Of a stretch of 64,000 nt of DNA, positions 52,838 through 64,000 are shown piece by piece. Source of the DNA: Aristolochia californica. Taxonomy: Eukaryota > Streptophyta > Magnoliopsida > Piperales > Aristolochiaceae. The stretch spans positions 20,903,013 to 20,967,012 of the forward strand of contig JARWKL010000007.1 of NCBI GenBank assembly GCA_029961685.1, given 5' to 3'. The notes below the pieces were generated by a model. It was not told the DNA's origin. It did no database searches and saw only the letters and a list, made by a program, of their open reading frames with translations. The first letter of the stretch is position 1. The number at the start of each line of letters is the position of its first letter. The position numbers and the translations under genes were made by a program.

Positions 52838-53413
52838 TTTCTATGATTGAGAATTTAATGAACGTTTTTTTATTCTCTTTAAAAGCTTTGCATCCATAGC
52901 TCATTTGCATCTTTAACATGTTTCAAGCATGCATATCCATTTTTGAAACATGTGTGGACGAAATCTCTTTCTTGAAAAATTCCAAGCTATTAGGGTTAAA
53001 CTAGTGGAATTTCCCAAAATTGGATAACAAAACTTTTGTGTTCATTTGTGTTGGATGAATAATTTTTCTTTATTTATATTTGTTGTTGTTTAAAATTTTT
53101 TCCATACATCAACTATAAAATTTGCATTTTATTGTAGGCTTTTTCCCCTGTTTGTTTTCGGGATGAAGGGAGAGCAAAAAGTCAAAGTTTTGATTTAAGA
53201 AAAAAGTGTACATCTTAAATGGAAAAGCACAATGAACAATTATAGGGAGAGATAATTCCAAAGAGTGTCTGTAATTTTTAGGGATTGTAAGCTCTTTTTA
53301 GTTTTTATATCTCAGGTTTTGCAATCGTCAGGAAAAATTGGTGGCAGAGGATTTTTAATTGAGTGTTGAATTGCAATCCATAAGTCATTTCATACAAAAA
53401 TATAGCCCGTTAC
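52838..53413 (+). repeat. B monomer missing its start (complex junction)
   Basis: After 'cggaaacgggggag' the text reads 'acatttctatgattgagaa': a short piece of a B start with an internal loss, then the middle of a B. About 160 bp of the expected two-monomer length are missing. The rest is normal B with 'gtggacgaaatc', 'gtaggc' and 'catcttaaatgg'. Confidence 0.87.
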
Positions 53414-54758
53414 GCATGATAAATCACTTTACAATCATCTATGATTGCTAGATCAAATTTTTGAAAATGGGCAAAATAATAACTTATTAGACTCGGGTAA
53501 ATATCCCACCGCACGTTCACTTGAGAATTTAATGAGCGTTTGTTATTCTCTTTAAAAGCTTTGGATCCATAGGTCATTTGAATCTTTAACATGTTTCAAG
53601 CATGTATATCCATTTTCAAAACATGTGTAGAAAAAATCTCCTTCATGTAAAATTCCAAGCTTAATAGGGTTGTACTAATGGAATTTCCCAAAATTGGATA
53701 ACAAAAATTTTGTGTTCATTTGTGGTGTGTGAATAGATATTTTTTTTACATTAGTTATTATTTTAAATATTTTCCACACATCAACTATAAATTTTTTATT
53801 TTATTGTGATCCTTTTTGCCTTTTTTGTTTACGGGATGAAGGTGGAGCGAAAACTCAAAGTTCTGATTTAAGAAAAAAGTGTACATCTAAAATGGAAATT
53901 CACAATGCACAATTGTAGGGAGAGATAATTCCAAAGAGTGTCTGTAATTTTTAGGGATTGTAAGCTCTTTTTAGTTTTTATATCTCAGGTTTTGTATTCG
54001 TCGGGAAAAATTGGTGGCAGAGGATTTTTACCTGAGTGTTGAATTGCAATCCAGAAGTCATTTCATACAAAAATATAGCCCGTTACGCATGATAAATTAC
54101 TTTACAATCATCTATGATTCCTAGATCAAATTTTTGAAAATGGGAAAAATAATGACTAGTTAGACTCGGGTAAATATCCCACCCCACGTTCACTTGAGAA
54201 TTTAATGAGCGTTTGTTACTCTCTTTAAAAGCTTTGGATCCATAAGTCATTTGAATCTTTAACATGTTTTAAGCATGCATATCCATTTTTAACATATGTG
54301 TAGAAAAAATCTCATTCATGTAAAATTCCAAGCTTAATAGGGTTGGACTAATGGAATTTCCCAAACTTGGATAACAAAACTTTTGTGTTCATTTGTGGTG
54401 TGTGAATAGATTTTTTTTTTACATTAGTTATTATTTTAAATATTTTCCACACATCAACTATAAATTTTAATTTTATTGTGATCCTTTTTGCCTTTTTCGT
54501 TTACGGGATGAAGGGGGAGCGAAAACTCTGAGATCTGATTTAAGAAAAAAGTGTACATATAAAATGGAAATGCACAATGCACAAATGTAGAGAGAGATAT
54601 TTCTAAATAGTGTCTATATGTTGTTGGGGATCGTATGCACTTTTTCATTTTTATATCTACGGTTTTGCAATCGTCGGGAAATGGGGGAGGCAGGCGATTT
54701 TTAACAGAGTGTTGACTTCAAATCCGTAAGTCATTTCTTATAAAATATAGCCCGTTAC
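53414..54758 (+). repeat. C/B hybrid followed by C
   Basis: Monomers start at 53414 and 54087. The first is C up to 'aaaatggaaattcac' and B from 'aattgtagggagagataat' to the end ('aattggtggcag'). The second is C throughout, with 'catgttttaagcatgc'. Confidence 0.87.
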
Positions 54759-56090
54759 GCATGATAAATTACATTACAATCATCTATGATTGTTAGCTCA
54801 ACTTTTTGAATATGGGCAAAATAATGGCTTGTTTGACTTGGGCAAATATCCCACCGCACGTTCACTTGAGGCTTTAATGAGCAGTTGTTATTCTCTTTAA
54901 ATGCTTTGCATCCATAGCTCATTTGCATCTTTAACATTTTCAAACATGCATATCCATTTTTAAAACATGTGTGGACGAAATATCCTTCTTGCAAAATTCT
55001 AAGCTATTAGGGTTAAACTAGTGGAATTTCCCAAAATGGGCTAACAAAACTTTTGTGTTCATTTGTGTTGCGTGAATAAATTTTCCTTATTTATATTTTT
55101 TGTTGTTTTAAATTTTTTCCATACATCAACTATAAAATTTTCATTTTGTTGTAGGCTTTTTGCCTTGTTTGTTTTCGGGATGAAGGGAGAGCGAAAAGTC
55201 AAAGTTTTGATTTAAGAAAAAAGTTAATATCTAAAATGGAAAAGCACAATGCACCATTGTAGGGAGAGATAATTCCAAAGAGTGGATTGTAAGCTCTTTT
55301 TAGTTTTTATATCTTAAGTTTTGTAATCGTCGGGAAAAATTGGTGGCAGAGGATTTTTAACTGAGTGTTGAATTGCAATCCATAAGTCATTTCATACAAA
55401 AACATAGCCCGTTACACATGATAAATCACTTTACAATAATCTATGATTGCTAGATCAAATTTTTGAAAATGGGCAAAATAATGACTTGTTAGACTCAGGT
55501 AAATATCCTACCGCACGTTCACTTGAGAATTTATTGAGTGTTTGTTATTCTCTTTAAAAGCTTTGGATCCATAGGTCATTTGAATCTTTAACATGCTTCA
55601 AGCATGCATATCCATTTTTAAAACATGTGTAGAAAAAATCTCCTTCATGTAAAATTCAAAGCTTAATAGGGTTGGGGTAATGAAATTTCCCCAACTTGGA
55701 TAACAAAACTTTTGTGTTCATTTGTGGTGTGTGAAAAGATATTTTTTATTTACATTAGTTATTATTTTAAATATTTTCCACACATCAACTATAAAATTTT
55801 TATTTTATTCGGATCCTTTTTGCATTTTTGATTTACGGGATGAAGGGGGAGCGAAAACTCAAAGTTCTGATTTAAGAAAAAAGTGTACATCTAAAATGGA
55901 AATGCACAATGCACAAATGTAGAGAGAGATATTTCGAAAGAATGTCTGTATGTTTTAGGGATCGTATGCACTTTTTCTTTTTTATATCTAAAGTTTTGCA
56001 ATCGTCGGGAAACGGGGGAGGCGGGTGATTTTTAACTGAGTGTTGACTTCAAATCCATAAGTCATTTCTTAAAAAAATATAGCCTGTTAC
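54759..56090 (+). repeat. A/B hybrid followed by C
   Basis: Monomers start at 54759 and 55416 (start site acatga). The first begins as A ('gctcaactttttg', 'gggcaaat') and is B from 'gctttgcatccatagctc' on. It lacks about 16 bases at 55283 ('agagtggattgtaagc'). It shares 'cttgaggctttaatgagc' with the A at 48918. Confidence 0.87.
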
Positions 56091-58109
56091 GCATGACAAA
56101 TCACTTTACGATCATCTATGATTGTTAGCTCAACTTTTTGAATATGGGCAAAATAATGGCTTGTTTGACTCGGGTAAATATCCCACTGAACGTTCACTTG
56201 AGAATTTAATGAGCGTATGTTATTCTCTTTAAAAGCTTTGGATCCATAGGTCATTTGAATCTTTAACATGTTTCTGGCATGCATATCCATTTTTAGAACA
56301 TGTGTAGAAAAAATCTCCTTCATGTAAAATTCCAAGATATTAGTTTTGGACTAGTGGAATTTCCCAAACTTGGATAACAAAACTTTTGTGTTCATTTGTG
56401 GTGTGTGAATAAATTTTCTTCATTTATATTTTTTATTGTTATAAACTTTTTCCGTTACAACTATGAAATTTTCATTTTGCTGTGATCTATTTGCCTTTTT
56501 TGTTTACGGGATGATGGGAGAGCGAAAAGCTCTAAGTGTTTATTTAAGAAAAATGTGTACATCTAAAACGGAAATGTACAATGCACATTTGTAGAGAGAG
56601 ATAATTCCAAAGAGTGTCTGTAATTTTTGGGGATTGTAAGCACCATTTCGTTTTTATATCTCAGGTGTTGCAATCGTCGGAAAAAATGGGTTGTGGAGGA
56701 TTTTTAACTGAGTGTTGAATTGCAATCCATAAGTCATTTCATACAAAAATATTGCCCGTTACGCATGATAAATCACATTCCAATCACGTATGATTAATTA
56801 TGTCAGCTTTTTGCAAATGGGCAAAATAATGGCAGGTTTGACTCCGGTAAATATCCCAACGCAAGTTCACTTGAGAATTTAATGAGCGTTTTTTATTCTC
56901 TTTAAAAGCTTTGGCCATAGCTCATTTGCATCTTTTACATGTTTCAAACATGCATATCCATTTTTAAAACATGTTTGGACGAAATCTCTTTCTTGCAAAA
57001 TTCCAAGCTATTAGGGTTAAACTAGTAGAATTTCCCAAAATTGGATAACAAAACTTTTGTGTTCATTTTACTTGGGTGAATAAATTTTCTTTATTTATCT
57101 TTGTTATTGTTTTAAATTTTTTCCACCCATCAACAATAAAATTTTCATGTTGTTGTAAACTTTTTGCCTTGTTAGTTTTCGAGAAGAAGGGAGAGCGAAA
57201 AGTCAAAGTTTTGATTTAAGAAAAAATTGTACATCTAAAATGGAAAAGCACAATGCACAATTGTTTGTAGAGATAATTCCAAAGAGTGTCTGTAATTTTT
57301 AGGGATTGTAAGCTCTTTTTAGTTTTGATATCTTAGGTTTTGCTATCGTCGGGAAAAATTGGTGGCAGAAGATTTTTAACTGAGTGTTGAATTGCAATCC
57401 ATAAGTCATTTCATACAAAAATACAGCTCGTTACGCATGATAAATCATTTTACAATCATCTATGATTGTTAGATCAAATTTTTGAAAATGGGCAAAATAA
57501 TGACTTGTTAGACTCGGGTAAATATCCCACCGTACCTTCACTTGTGAATTTAATAAGCGTTTGTTATTCTCGTTAAAATATTTGGATCCATAGGTCATTT
57601 GAATCTTTAACATGTTTCAATCATGCATATCCATTTTTAAAACATGTGTAGAAAAACTCTCCTTCATGTAAAATTCCAAGCTTCATAGGGTTGGACTAGT
57701 GGAATTTGCCAAACTTGGATCACAAAACTTTTGTGTTCATTTGTGGTGTGTGTATAGATATTTTTTATTTACAATAGTTATTATTTTAAATATTTTCCAC
57801 ACATCAACTATAAAATTTTTATTTTGTTGTGACCTTTTCTGCCTTTTTTGTTTACGGGATGAAGGTGGAGCGAAAACTCAAAGTTCTGATTGAAGAAAAA
57901 AGTGTAGATCAAAAATGGAAATGCACAATGCACAAATGTAGAGAGAGATATTTCCAAATAGTGTTTGTATTTATTAGGGATCGTATGCACTCTTTCGTTT
58001 TTATATCTAAGGTTTTGCAATCGTCGGGAAACGGGGGAGGCAGGCGATTTTTAACTGAGTGTTGACTTCAAATCCATAAGTCATTTCTTACAAAAATATA
58101 GCTCGTTAC
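56091..58109 (+). repeat. HOR trimer A-B-C
   Basis: Monomers start at 56091 (A), 56763 (B) and 57435 (C). Regular order resumes here after the disturbed 47.5-56 kb part. B has 'gtttggacgaaatc' and 'gagaagaaggg', and loses a few bases at 'gctttggccatagc'. Confidence 0.9.
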
Positions 58110-60132
58110 GCATGACAAATCACTTTACAATCATCTATGATTGTTAGCTCAACTTTTTGGATATGGGCAAAATAATGGCTTGTTTGACTCGGGCAAATAT
58201 CCCACCGCACGTTCACTTGAGAATTTAATGAGAGTTTGTTATTCTCTTCAAAAGCTTTGGATCCATAGGTCATTTGAATCTTGAACATGTTTCTGGCATG
58301 CATATCCATTTTTAAAACATGCGTAAAAAAACTCCCCTTCATGTAAAATTCCAAGATATTAGTATTGGACTAGTGGAATTTCCCAAACTTGGATAACAAA
58401 ACTTTTGTGTTCATTTGTGGTGTGTGAATAAATTTTATTCATTTAATTTTTTTATTGTTTTAAACTTTTTCTGTACATCAACTATGAAATTTTCATTTTG
58501 CTGTGATCTATTTGCCTTTTTTGTTTACGGGATGAAGGGAGAGCGAAAAACTCGAAGTTTTGATTTAAGAAAAATGTGTACATCTAAAACGGAAATGCAC
58601 AATGCACATATGTAGAGAGAGATAATTCCAAAGAGTGTCTGTAATTTTTAGGGATTGTAAGCACCTTTTCATTTATATATCTCAGGTTTTGCAATCGTCG
58701 GGAAAAATGGGTTGCGAAGGATTTTTAACTGAGTGTTGAATTGCAATCCATAAGTCATTTCACACAAAAATATAGCCCGTTATGCATGATAAATCACATT
58801 ACAATCATCTATGATTAATTATGTCAACTTTTTGCAAATGGGCAAAATAATGGCATGTTTGACTCGGGTAAATATCCCACCGCAAGTTCACTTGAGAATT
58901 TAATGAGCATTTGTTATTCTCATTAAAAGCTTTGCATCCATATCTCATTTGCATATTTAACATGTTTCAAACATGCATATCCATTTTTAAAACATGTGTG
59001 GACGAAATCTCTTTCTTGCAAAATTCCAAGCTATTAGGGGTAAACTAGTGGAATTTCTCAAAATTGGATAACAAAACTTTTTTGTTCATTTGTGTTGGGT
59101 GAATAAATTTTCTTTGTTTATATTTTTTATTGTTTTATATTTTTTCCATACATCAACTATAAAATTTTCATTTTGTTGTAAGCTTTTTGCCTTGTTTGTT
59201 TTCGGGAAGAAGGGAGAGCGAAAAGTCAAAGTTTTGATATAAGACAAAAGTGTATATCTAAAATGGAAAAGGAGAATGCACAATTGTAGGGAGAGATAAT
59301 TCCAAAGAGTATCTGTAATTTTTAGGGATTGTAAGCTCTTTTTAGTTTTTATTTCTCAGGTTTTGCAATCGTCGGGAAAAATTGGCGGTAGAGGATTTTT
59401 AACTGAGGGTTGAATTGCAATCCATAAGTCATTTCATACAAAAATATAGCACGTTACGCATGATAAATCACTTTACAATCATCTATGATTGTTAGATAAA
59501 ATTTTTGAAAATGGGCAAAATAATGACTTGTTAGACTCGGGTAAATATCCCACCGCACGTTCACTTGAGAATTTAATGAGCGTTTGTTATTCTATTTAAA
59601 AGCTTTGGATCCATAGGTCATTTGAATCTTTAACATGTTTCAAGCATGCATATCCATTAATAAAACATGTGTAGAAAAAATCTCCTTCATGTAAAATTCC
59701 AAGCTTAATAGGGTTGGACTAATGGAATTTCCCAAACTTGGATAACAAAACTTTTGTGTTCATTTGTGGTGTGTGAATAGATATTTTTTATTTACATTAG
59801 TTATTATTTTAAATATTTTCCACACATCAACTATAAAATTTTTATTTTGTTGTGATCTTTTTTGCCTTTTTTGTTTACGGGATGAAGGGGGAGCGAAAAC
59901 TCAAAGTTCTGATTTAAGAAAAAAGTGTACATCTAAAATGGAAATGCACAATGCACAAATGTAGAGAGAGATATTGCCAAAGAGTGTCTGTATGTTTTAG
60001 GGATCGTATGCACTTTTTCGTTTTTATTTCTATGGTTTTGCAATCGTAAGGACATGGGGGAGGCGGGTGATTTTTAACTGAGTGTTAACTTCAAATCCAT
60101 AAGTCATTTCTTACAAAAATATAGCCCGTTAC
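58110..60132 (+). repeat. HOR trimer A-B-C
   Basis: Monomers start at 58110 (A), 58784 (B) and 59458 (C). The end of A and start of B match 40140-40300 exactly or almost so. B has 'cgggaagaaggg', also seen at 62150. C is close to the consensus of its type. Confidence 0.9.
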
Positions 60133-61476
60133 GCATGACAAATCACTTTACAATCACCTATGATTGTTAGCTCAACTTTTTCAATATGGGAAAAATAATG
60201 GCATATTTGACTCGGGCAAATATCCCACCGCGCGTTCACTTGAGAATTTAATGAGCGTTTGTTATTCTCTTTAAAATCATTGGATCCATAGGTCATTTGA
60301 ATCTTTAACATGTTTCTGACATGCATATCCATTTTTAAAACATGTGTAGAAAAAATCTCCTTCATGTAAAATTCCAAGATATTAGTTTTGGACTAGTGGA
60401 ATTTCCCAAACTTGGATAACAAAACTTTTGTGTTCATTTGTGGTGTGTGAATAAATTTTCTTCTTTTACTTTTTTTATTGTTTTAAACTTTTTCCGTACA
60501 TCAACAATGAAATTTTCATTTCGCTGTGATCTATTTGCGTTTTTTGTTTACGGGATGAAGGGAGAGTGAGAAACTCGATGTTTTGATTTAAGAAAAATGT
60601 GTACATCTAAAACGGAAATGAAAAAAGCACATATGTAGAGAGAGATAATTCCAAAGAGTGTCTGTAATTTTTAGGGATTGTAAGCACCTTTTCGTTTTTA
60701 TATCTCAGGTTTTGCAATCGTCGGGAAAAATTAGTTGCGGAGGATTTTTAACTGAGTGTTGAATTGCAATCCATAAGTCATTTCATAAAAAAATACAGCC
60801 CGTCACGCATGATAAATCATATTACAATCATCTATGATTAATTATCTCAGCTTTTCGCAAATGGGCAAAATAATGGCATGTTTGACTCGGGTAAATATCC
60901 CACCGCAAGTTCACTTGAGAATTTAATGAGCGTTTGTTATTCTCGTTAAAAGCTTTGGATCCATAGGTCATTTGAATCTTTAACATGTTTCAAGCATGCA
61001 TATCCATTTTTAAAACATGTGTAGAAAAAATCTCCTTCATGTAAAATTCCAAGCTTAATAGGGTTGGACTTATGGAATTTCCCAAACTTGGATAACAAAA
61101 CTTTTGTGTTCATTTGTGGTGTCTGAATAGATATTTTTTATTTACATTTATTTTAAATATTTTCCACACATCAACTATAAAATTTTTATTTTGTTGTGAT
61201 ATTTTTTGCCTTTTTTGTTTACGGGATGAAGGGGGAGCGAAAACTCAAAGTTCTGATTTAAGAAAAATGTGAACATCTAAAATGGAAATGCACAATGCAC
61301 AAATGTAGAGAGAGATATTTCCAAAGAGTGTCTGTATGTTTTAGGGATCACATGCACTTTTTCGTTTTTATATCTAAGGTTTTGCAATCATCGGGAAACG
61401 TAGGAGGCGGGCGATTTTTAACTGAGTGTTGACTTCAAATCCATAAGTCATATCTTACTAAAATATAGCCCGTTAC
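60133..61476 (+). repeat. A followed by a B/C hybrid
   Basis: Monomers start at 60133 (A) and 60807. The second begins as B ('gattaattatctcagc', 'ccgcaagttc') and is C from 'ttggatccataggtc', as in the hybrid at 32856. It also lacks about nine bases at 'tacatttattttaaat'. Confidence 0.88.
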
Positions 61477-63498
61477 GCATGAAAAATCACTTTACAATCA
61501 TCTATGATTGTTAGCTCAACTTTTTGAATATGGGCAAAATAATGGCTTGTTTGACTCGGGCAAATATCCCAACGCACGTTCACTTTAGAATTTAATGAGC
61601 GTTTGTTATTCTCTTTAAAAGCTTTGGATCCAAAGGTCATTTGAATCTTTAACATGTTTCTGGCATGCATATCCATTTTTAAAACATGTGTACAAAAAAT
61701 CCCCTTCATGTATAATTCCAAGATATTAGTTTTGGACTAGTGGAATTTCCCAAACTTGGATAACAAACCTTTTGGGTTCATTTGTGGTGTGTGAATAAAT
61801 TTTCTTCATTTACTTTTTTTATTGTTTTAAACTTTTCCGTACATCAACTATGAAATTTTCATTTTGCTGTGATCTATTTGCCTTTTTTGTTTACAGGATG
61901 AAGGGAGAGTGAAAAACTCGAAGTTTTGATTTAAGAAAAATGTGTACATCTAAAACGGAAATGCACAATGCGCATATGTAGAGTGAGATAATTGCAAAGA
62001 GTGTCTGTACTTTTTAGGGATTGTAAGCACCTTTTCGTTTTTATATCTCAGGTTTTGCAATCGTCTGGAAAAATGGGTTGCGGAGGATTTTTAACTGAGT
62101 GTTGAATATCAATCCATAAGTAATTTCATACAAAAATATAGCCCGTTACGCATGATAAATCACATTACAATCACCTATGAATAATTATGTCAGCTTTTTG
62201 CAAATGGGCAAAATAGTGGCATGTTTGGCTCGGGTAAATATCCCACCGCAAGTTCACTTGAGAATTTAATGAGCGTTTGTTATTCTCATTAAAAGTTTTG
62301 CATCCATAGCTCATTTGCATCTTTAACATGTTTCAAACATGCATATCCATTTTTAACACATGAGTGGACGAAATCTCTTTCTTGCAAAATTCCAAGCTAT
62401 TAGGGTTAAACTAGTGGAATTTCCTAAAATTGGATAACAAAACTTTTGTGTTCATTTGTGTTGGGTGAATAAATTTTCTTTATTTATATATGTTATTGGT
62501 TTTAAATTTTTCCATACATTAACTATTAAATTTTCATTTTGTTTAAGCTTTTTGCCTTGTTTGTTTTCGGGAAGAAGGGAGAGCGAAAAGTCAAAGTTTT
62601 GAATTAAGAAAACATAGTACATCTAAAATGGAAAAGCACAACGCACAATTGCAGGGATAGATAATTCCAAAGAGTGTCTGTAATTTTTAGGGTTTGTAAG
62701 CTCTTTTTAATTTTTATATCTCAGGTTTTGCTATCGTAGGGAAAAATTTGTGGTAGAGGATTTTTAACTGAGGGTTGAATTGCAATCTATAAGTTATTTC
62801 GTACAAAAATATAGTACGTTACGCATGATAAATTACTTTACAATCATCTATGATTGTTAGATCAAATTTTTGAAAATGGGCAAAATAATGACTTGTTAGA
62901 CTCGGGTAAATATCCCACTGCACGTTCACTTGAGAATTTAATGAGCGTTTGTTATTCTCTTTAAAAGCTTTGCATCCATAGCTCATTTGCATCTTTAACA
63001 GGTTTCAAACATGCATACCCATTTTTAAAACATGTGTGGATGAAATCTCTTTCTTGCAAAATTCCAAGCTTAATAGGGTTGGACTAATGGAATTTCCCAA
63101 ACTTGGATAACAAAACTTTTGTGTTCATTTGTGGTGTGTGAATAGATATTTTTTATTTACATTAGTTATTATTTTAAATATTTTCCACACATCAACTATA
63201 AAAATTTTATTTTGTTGTGATTTTTTTTGCCTTTTTTGTTTACGGGATGAAGTGGGGAGCAAAAACTCAAAGTTCTGATTTAAGAAAGAAGTGTACATCT
63301 AAAATGGAAATGCACAATGCACAAATGTAGAGAGAGATATTTCCAAAGAGTGTCTGTATGTTTTAGGGATCGTATGCACTCTTTCGTTTTTATATCAAAG
63401 GTTTTGCAATCATCGGGAAACGGGGGAGGCGGGCGATTTTTAACTGAGTGTTGACATCAAATCCATAAGTCATTTCTTACAAAAATATTGCCCGTAAC
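61477..63498 (+). repeat. HOR trimer A-B-C*
   Basis: Monomers start at 61477 (A), 62150 (B) and 62823 (C*). C* has the B-type core ('gctttgcatccatagctc', 'catacccattttt', 'gtggatgaaatctc') and the side variants 'aagaaagaagtgtac', 'atatcaaagg', 'gacatcaaatcc'. Confidence 0.9.
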
Positions 63499-64000
63499 GC
63501 ATGACAAATCACTTTACAATCATCTATGATTGTTAGCTGAACTTTTTTAATATGGGCAAAATAATGGCTTGTTTGACTCGGGCAAATATCCCACCGCACG
63601 TTCACTAGAGAATTTAATGAGTGTTTGCTATTCTCTTTAAAAGCATTGGATCCATTGGTCATTTGAATCTTTAACATGTTTCGGGCATGCATATCCATTT
63701 TTAAAACATGTGTAGGAAAAATCTCCTTCATGTAAAATTCCAAGATATTAGTTTTGGACTAGTCGAATTTCCCAAACATGGATAACAAAAATTTTGTGTT
63801 CATTTGTGGTGTGTGAATAAATTTTCTTCATTTAATTTTTTTATTGTTTTAAACTTTTTCCGTACATCAACTATGAAATTTTCATTTTGCTGTGATCTAT
63901 TTGCCTTTTTTGTTTACAGGATGAAGGGAAAGCGAAAAACTCAAAGTTTTGATTTAAGAAAAATGTGTGCATCTAAAACAGAAATGCACATTACACATAT
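63499..64000 (+). repeat. Partial A monomer, right edge
   Basis: The A monomer is cut by the window end after 502 bp. It shares 'gctgaacttttttaat', 'ttcactagagaat', 'gactagtcg', 'catggataacaaaaatt' and 'gggaaagcg' with the A at 14125. Confidence 0.88.

Larger units (their letters stand above)
1..64000 (+). repeat. Satellite DNA array, ~672-bp monomers in an A-B-C trimeric HOR (~2.02 kb)
   Basis: About 96 monomers follow one another head to tail with no inversion and no foreign insertion. Starts were placed at the gcatga site, which recurs every 671-676 bp wherever the monomer is intact. Three types (A, B, C) are separated by fixed diagnostic words along their whole length, and the prevailing order A-B-C gives a period near 2.02 kb. 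Monomers of one type are clearly more alike than monomers of different types, which is the definition of a higher-order repeat. The sequence is AT-rich throughout, with T-runs on the + strand in the second half of each unit. No unrelated sequence longer than a few bases is seen. Organised satellites of this kind are typical of centromeric or heterochromatic blocks; a centromeric role here is an inference. Confidence 0.97.

Noticed and set aside
1..64000. CRISPR array
   Set aside because: The regular spacing is of long, similar monomers, not short repeats with unique spacers.
1..64000. LTR or other transposon as the source of the repeat
   Set aside because: No reverse transcriptase, integrase or transposase frame, no terminal repeats with target-site duplications, and no primer-binding site or polypurine tract in a usable arrangement were seen.

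Overview
The whole 64 kb window is one uninterrupted satellite DNA array. I find no gene, RNA gene, transposon or unique sequence in it. The sequence is AT-rich and built from about 96 head-to-tail monomers, all in the same orientation, with an intact length of 671-676 bp. This points to a large heterochromatic, possibly centromeric or pericentromeric, domain of a eukaryotic genome. I could not assign a species. A plant is plausible, but nothing here proves it.

The monomers fall into three types that share most bases but carry fixed diagnostic differences. I place the start of each monomer at the conserved gcatga site. Type A has gcatgacaaatc, 'gctcaactttttg', 'cgggcaaat', 'tttctggcatgc', 'gatattagttttgg', 'cgaagttttg' and an 'aatgggttgcgg' end. 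Type B has 'gattaattatgtcagc', 'ccgcaagttc', 'gctttgcatccatagctc', 'gtggatgaaatctctttc', 'gctattagggttaaac' and an 'aattggtggcag' end. Type C has 'gttagatcaaattt', 'cgggtaaat', 'tttcaagcatgc', 'gcttaatagggttgg', 'gaatagatatttttt', 'cgaaaactcaaagttctg' and a 'gggaaacgggggaggc' end. The basic higher-order repeat (HOR) is the trimer A-B-C, about 2.02 kb. About 21 trimers can be recognised.

Layout. Positions 1-22.3 kb hold two copies of a large segment (about 1-8.7 kb and 15.47-22.25 kb) plus HOR variants between them. In this part there are A-C dimers lacking B, a 675-bp local duplication (10.75-12.1 kb) and a hybrid C monomer with a B core, called C* here. Positions 22-47.5 kb are mostly regular trimers, broken by a few truncated or hybrid monomers (24.88, 28.15, 32.86, 39.59 and 41.60 kb). 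Positions 47.5-56.1 kb are the most rearranged part, with runs of A/C hybrids, a nearly identical 663-bp tandem pair, a multi-piece deletion junction and A/B and C/B hybrids. Positions 56-64 kb return to regular trimers and end with a C*-A pair that matches 13.45-14.6 kb.

The window is therefore a record of satellite evolution by unequal crossover, gene conversion and small deletions. Most of the hybrid monomers switch type inside the same conserved interval near the start of the monomer. Conserved dyads may matter for structure: a perfect 18-bp palindrome at the monomer start and an acatgttt/aaacatgt inverted pair. A motif in C monomers resembles a CENP-B box but has one extra base. The many 60-100 residue open frames are the same few frames recurring in each monomer and are not supported as genes. 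Statements about identity are by eye; no alignment was run.
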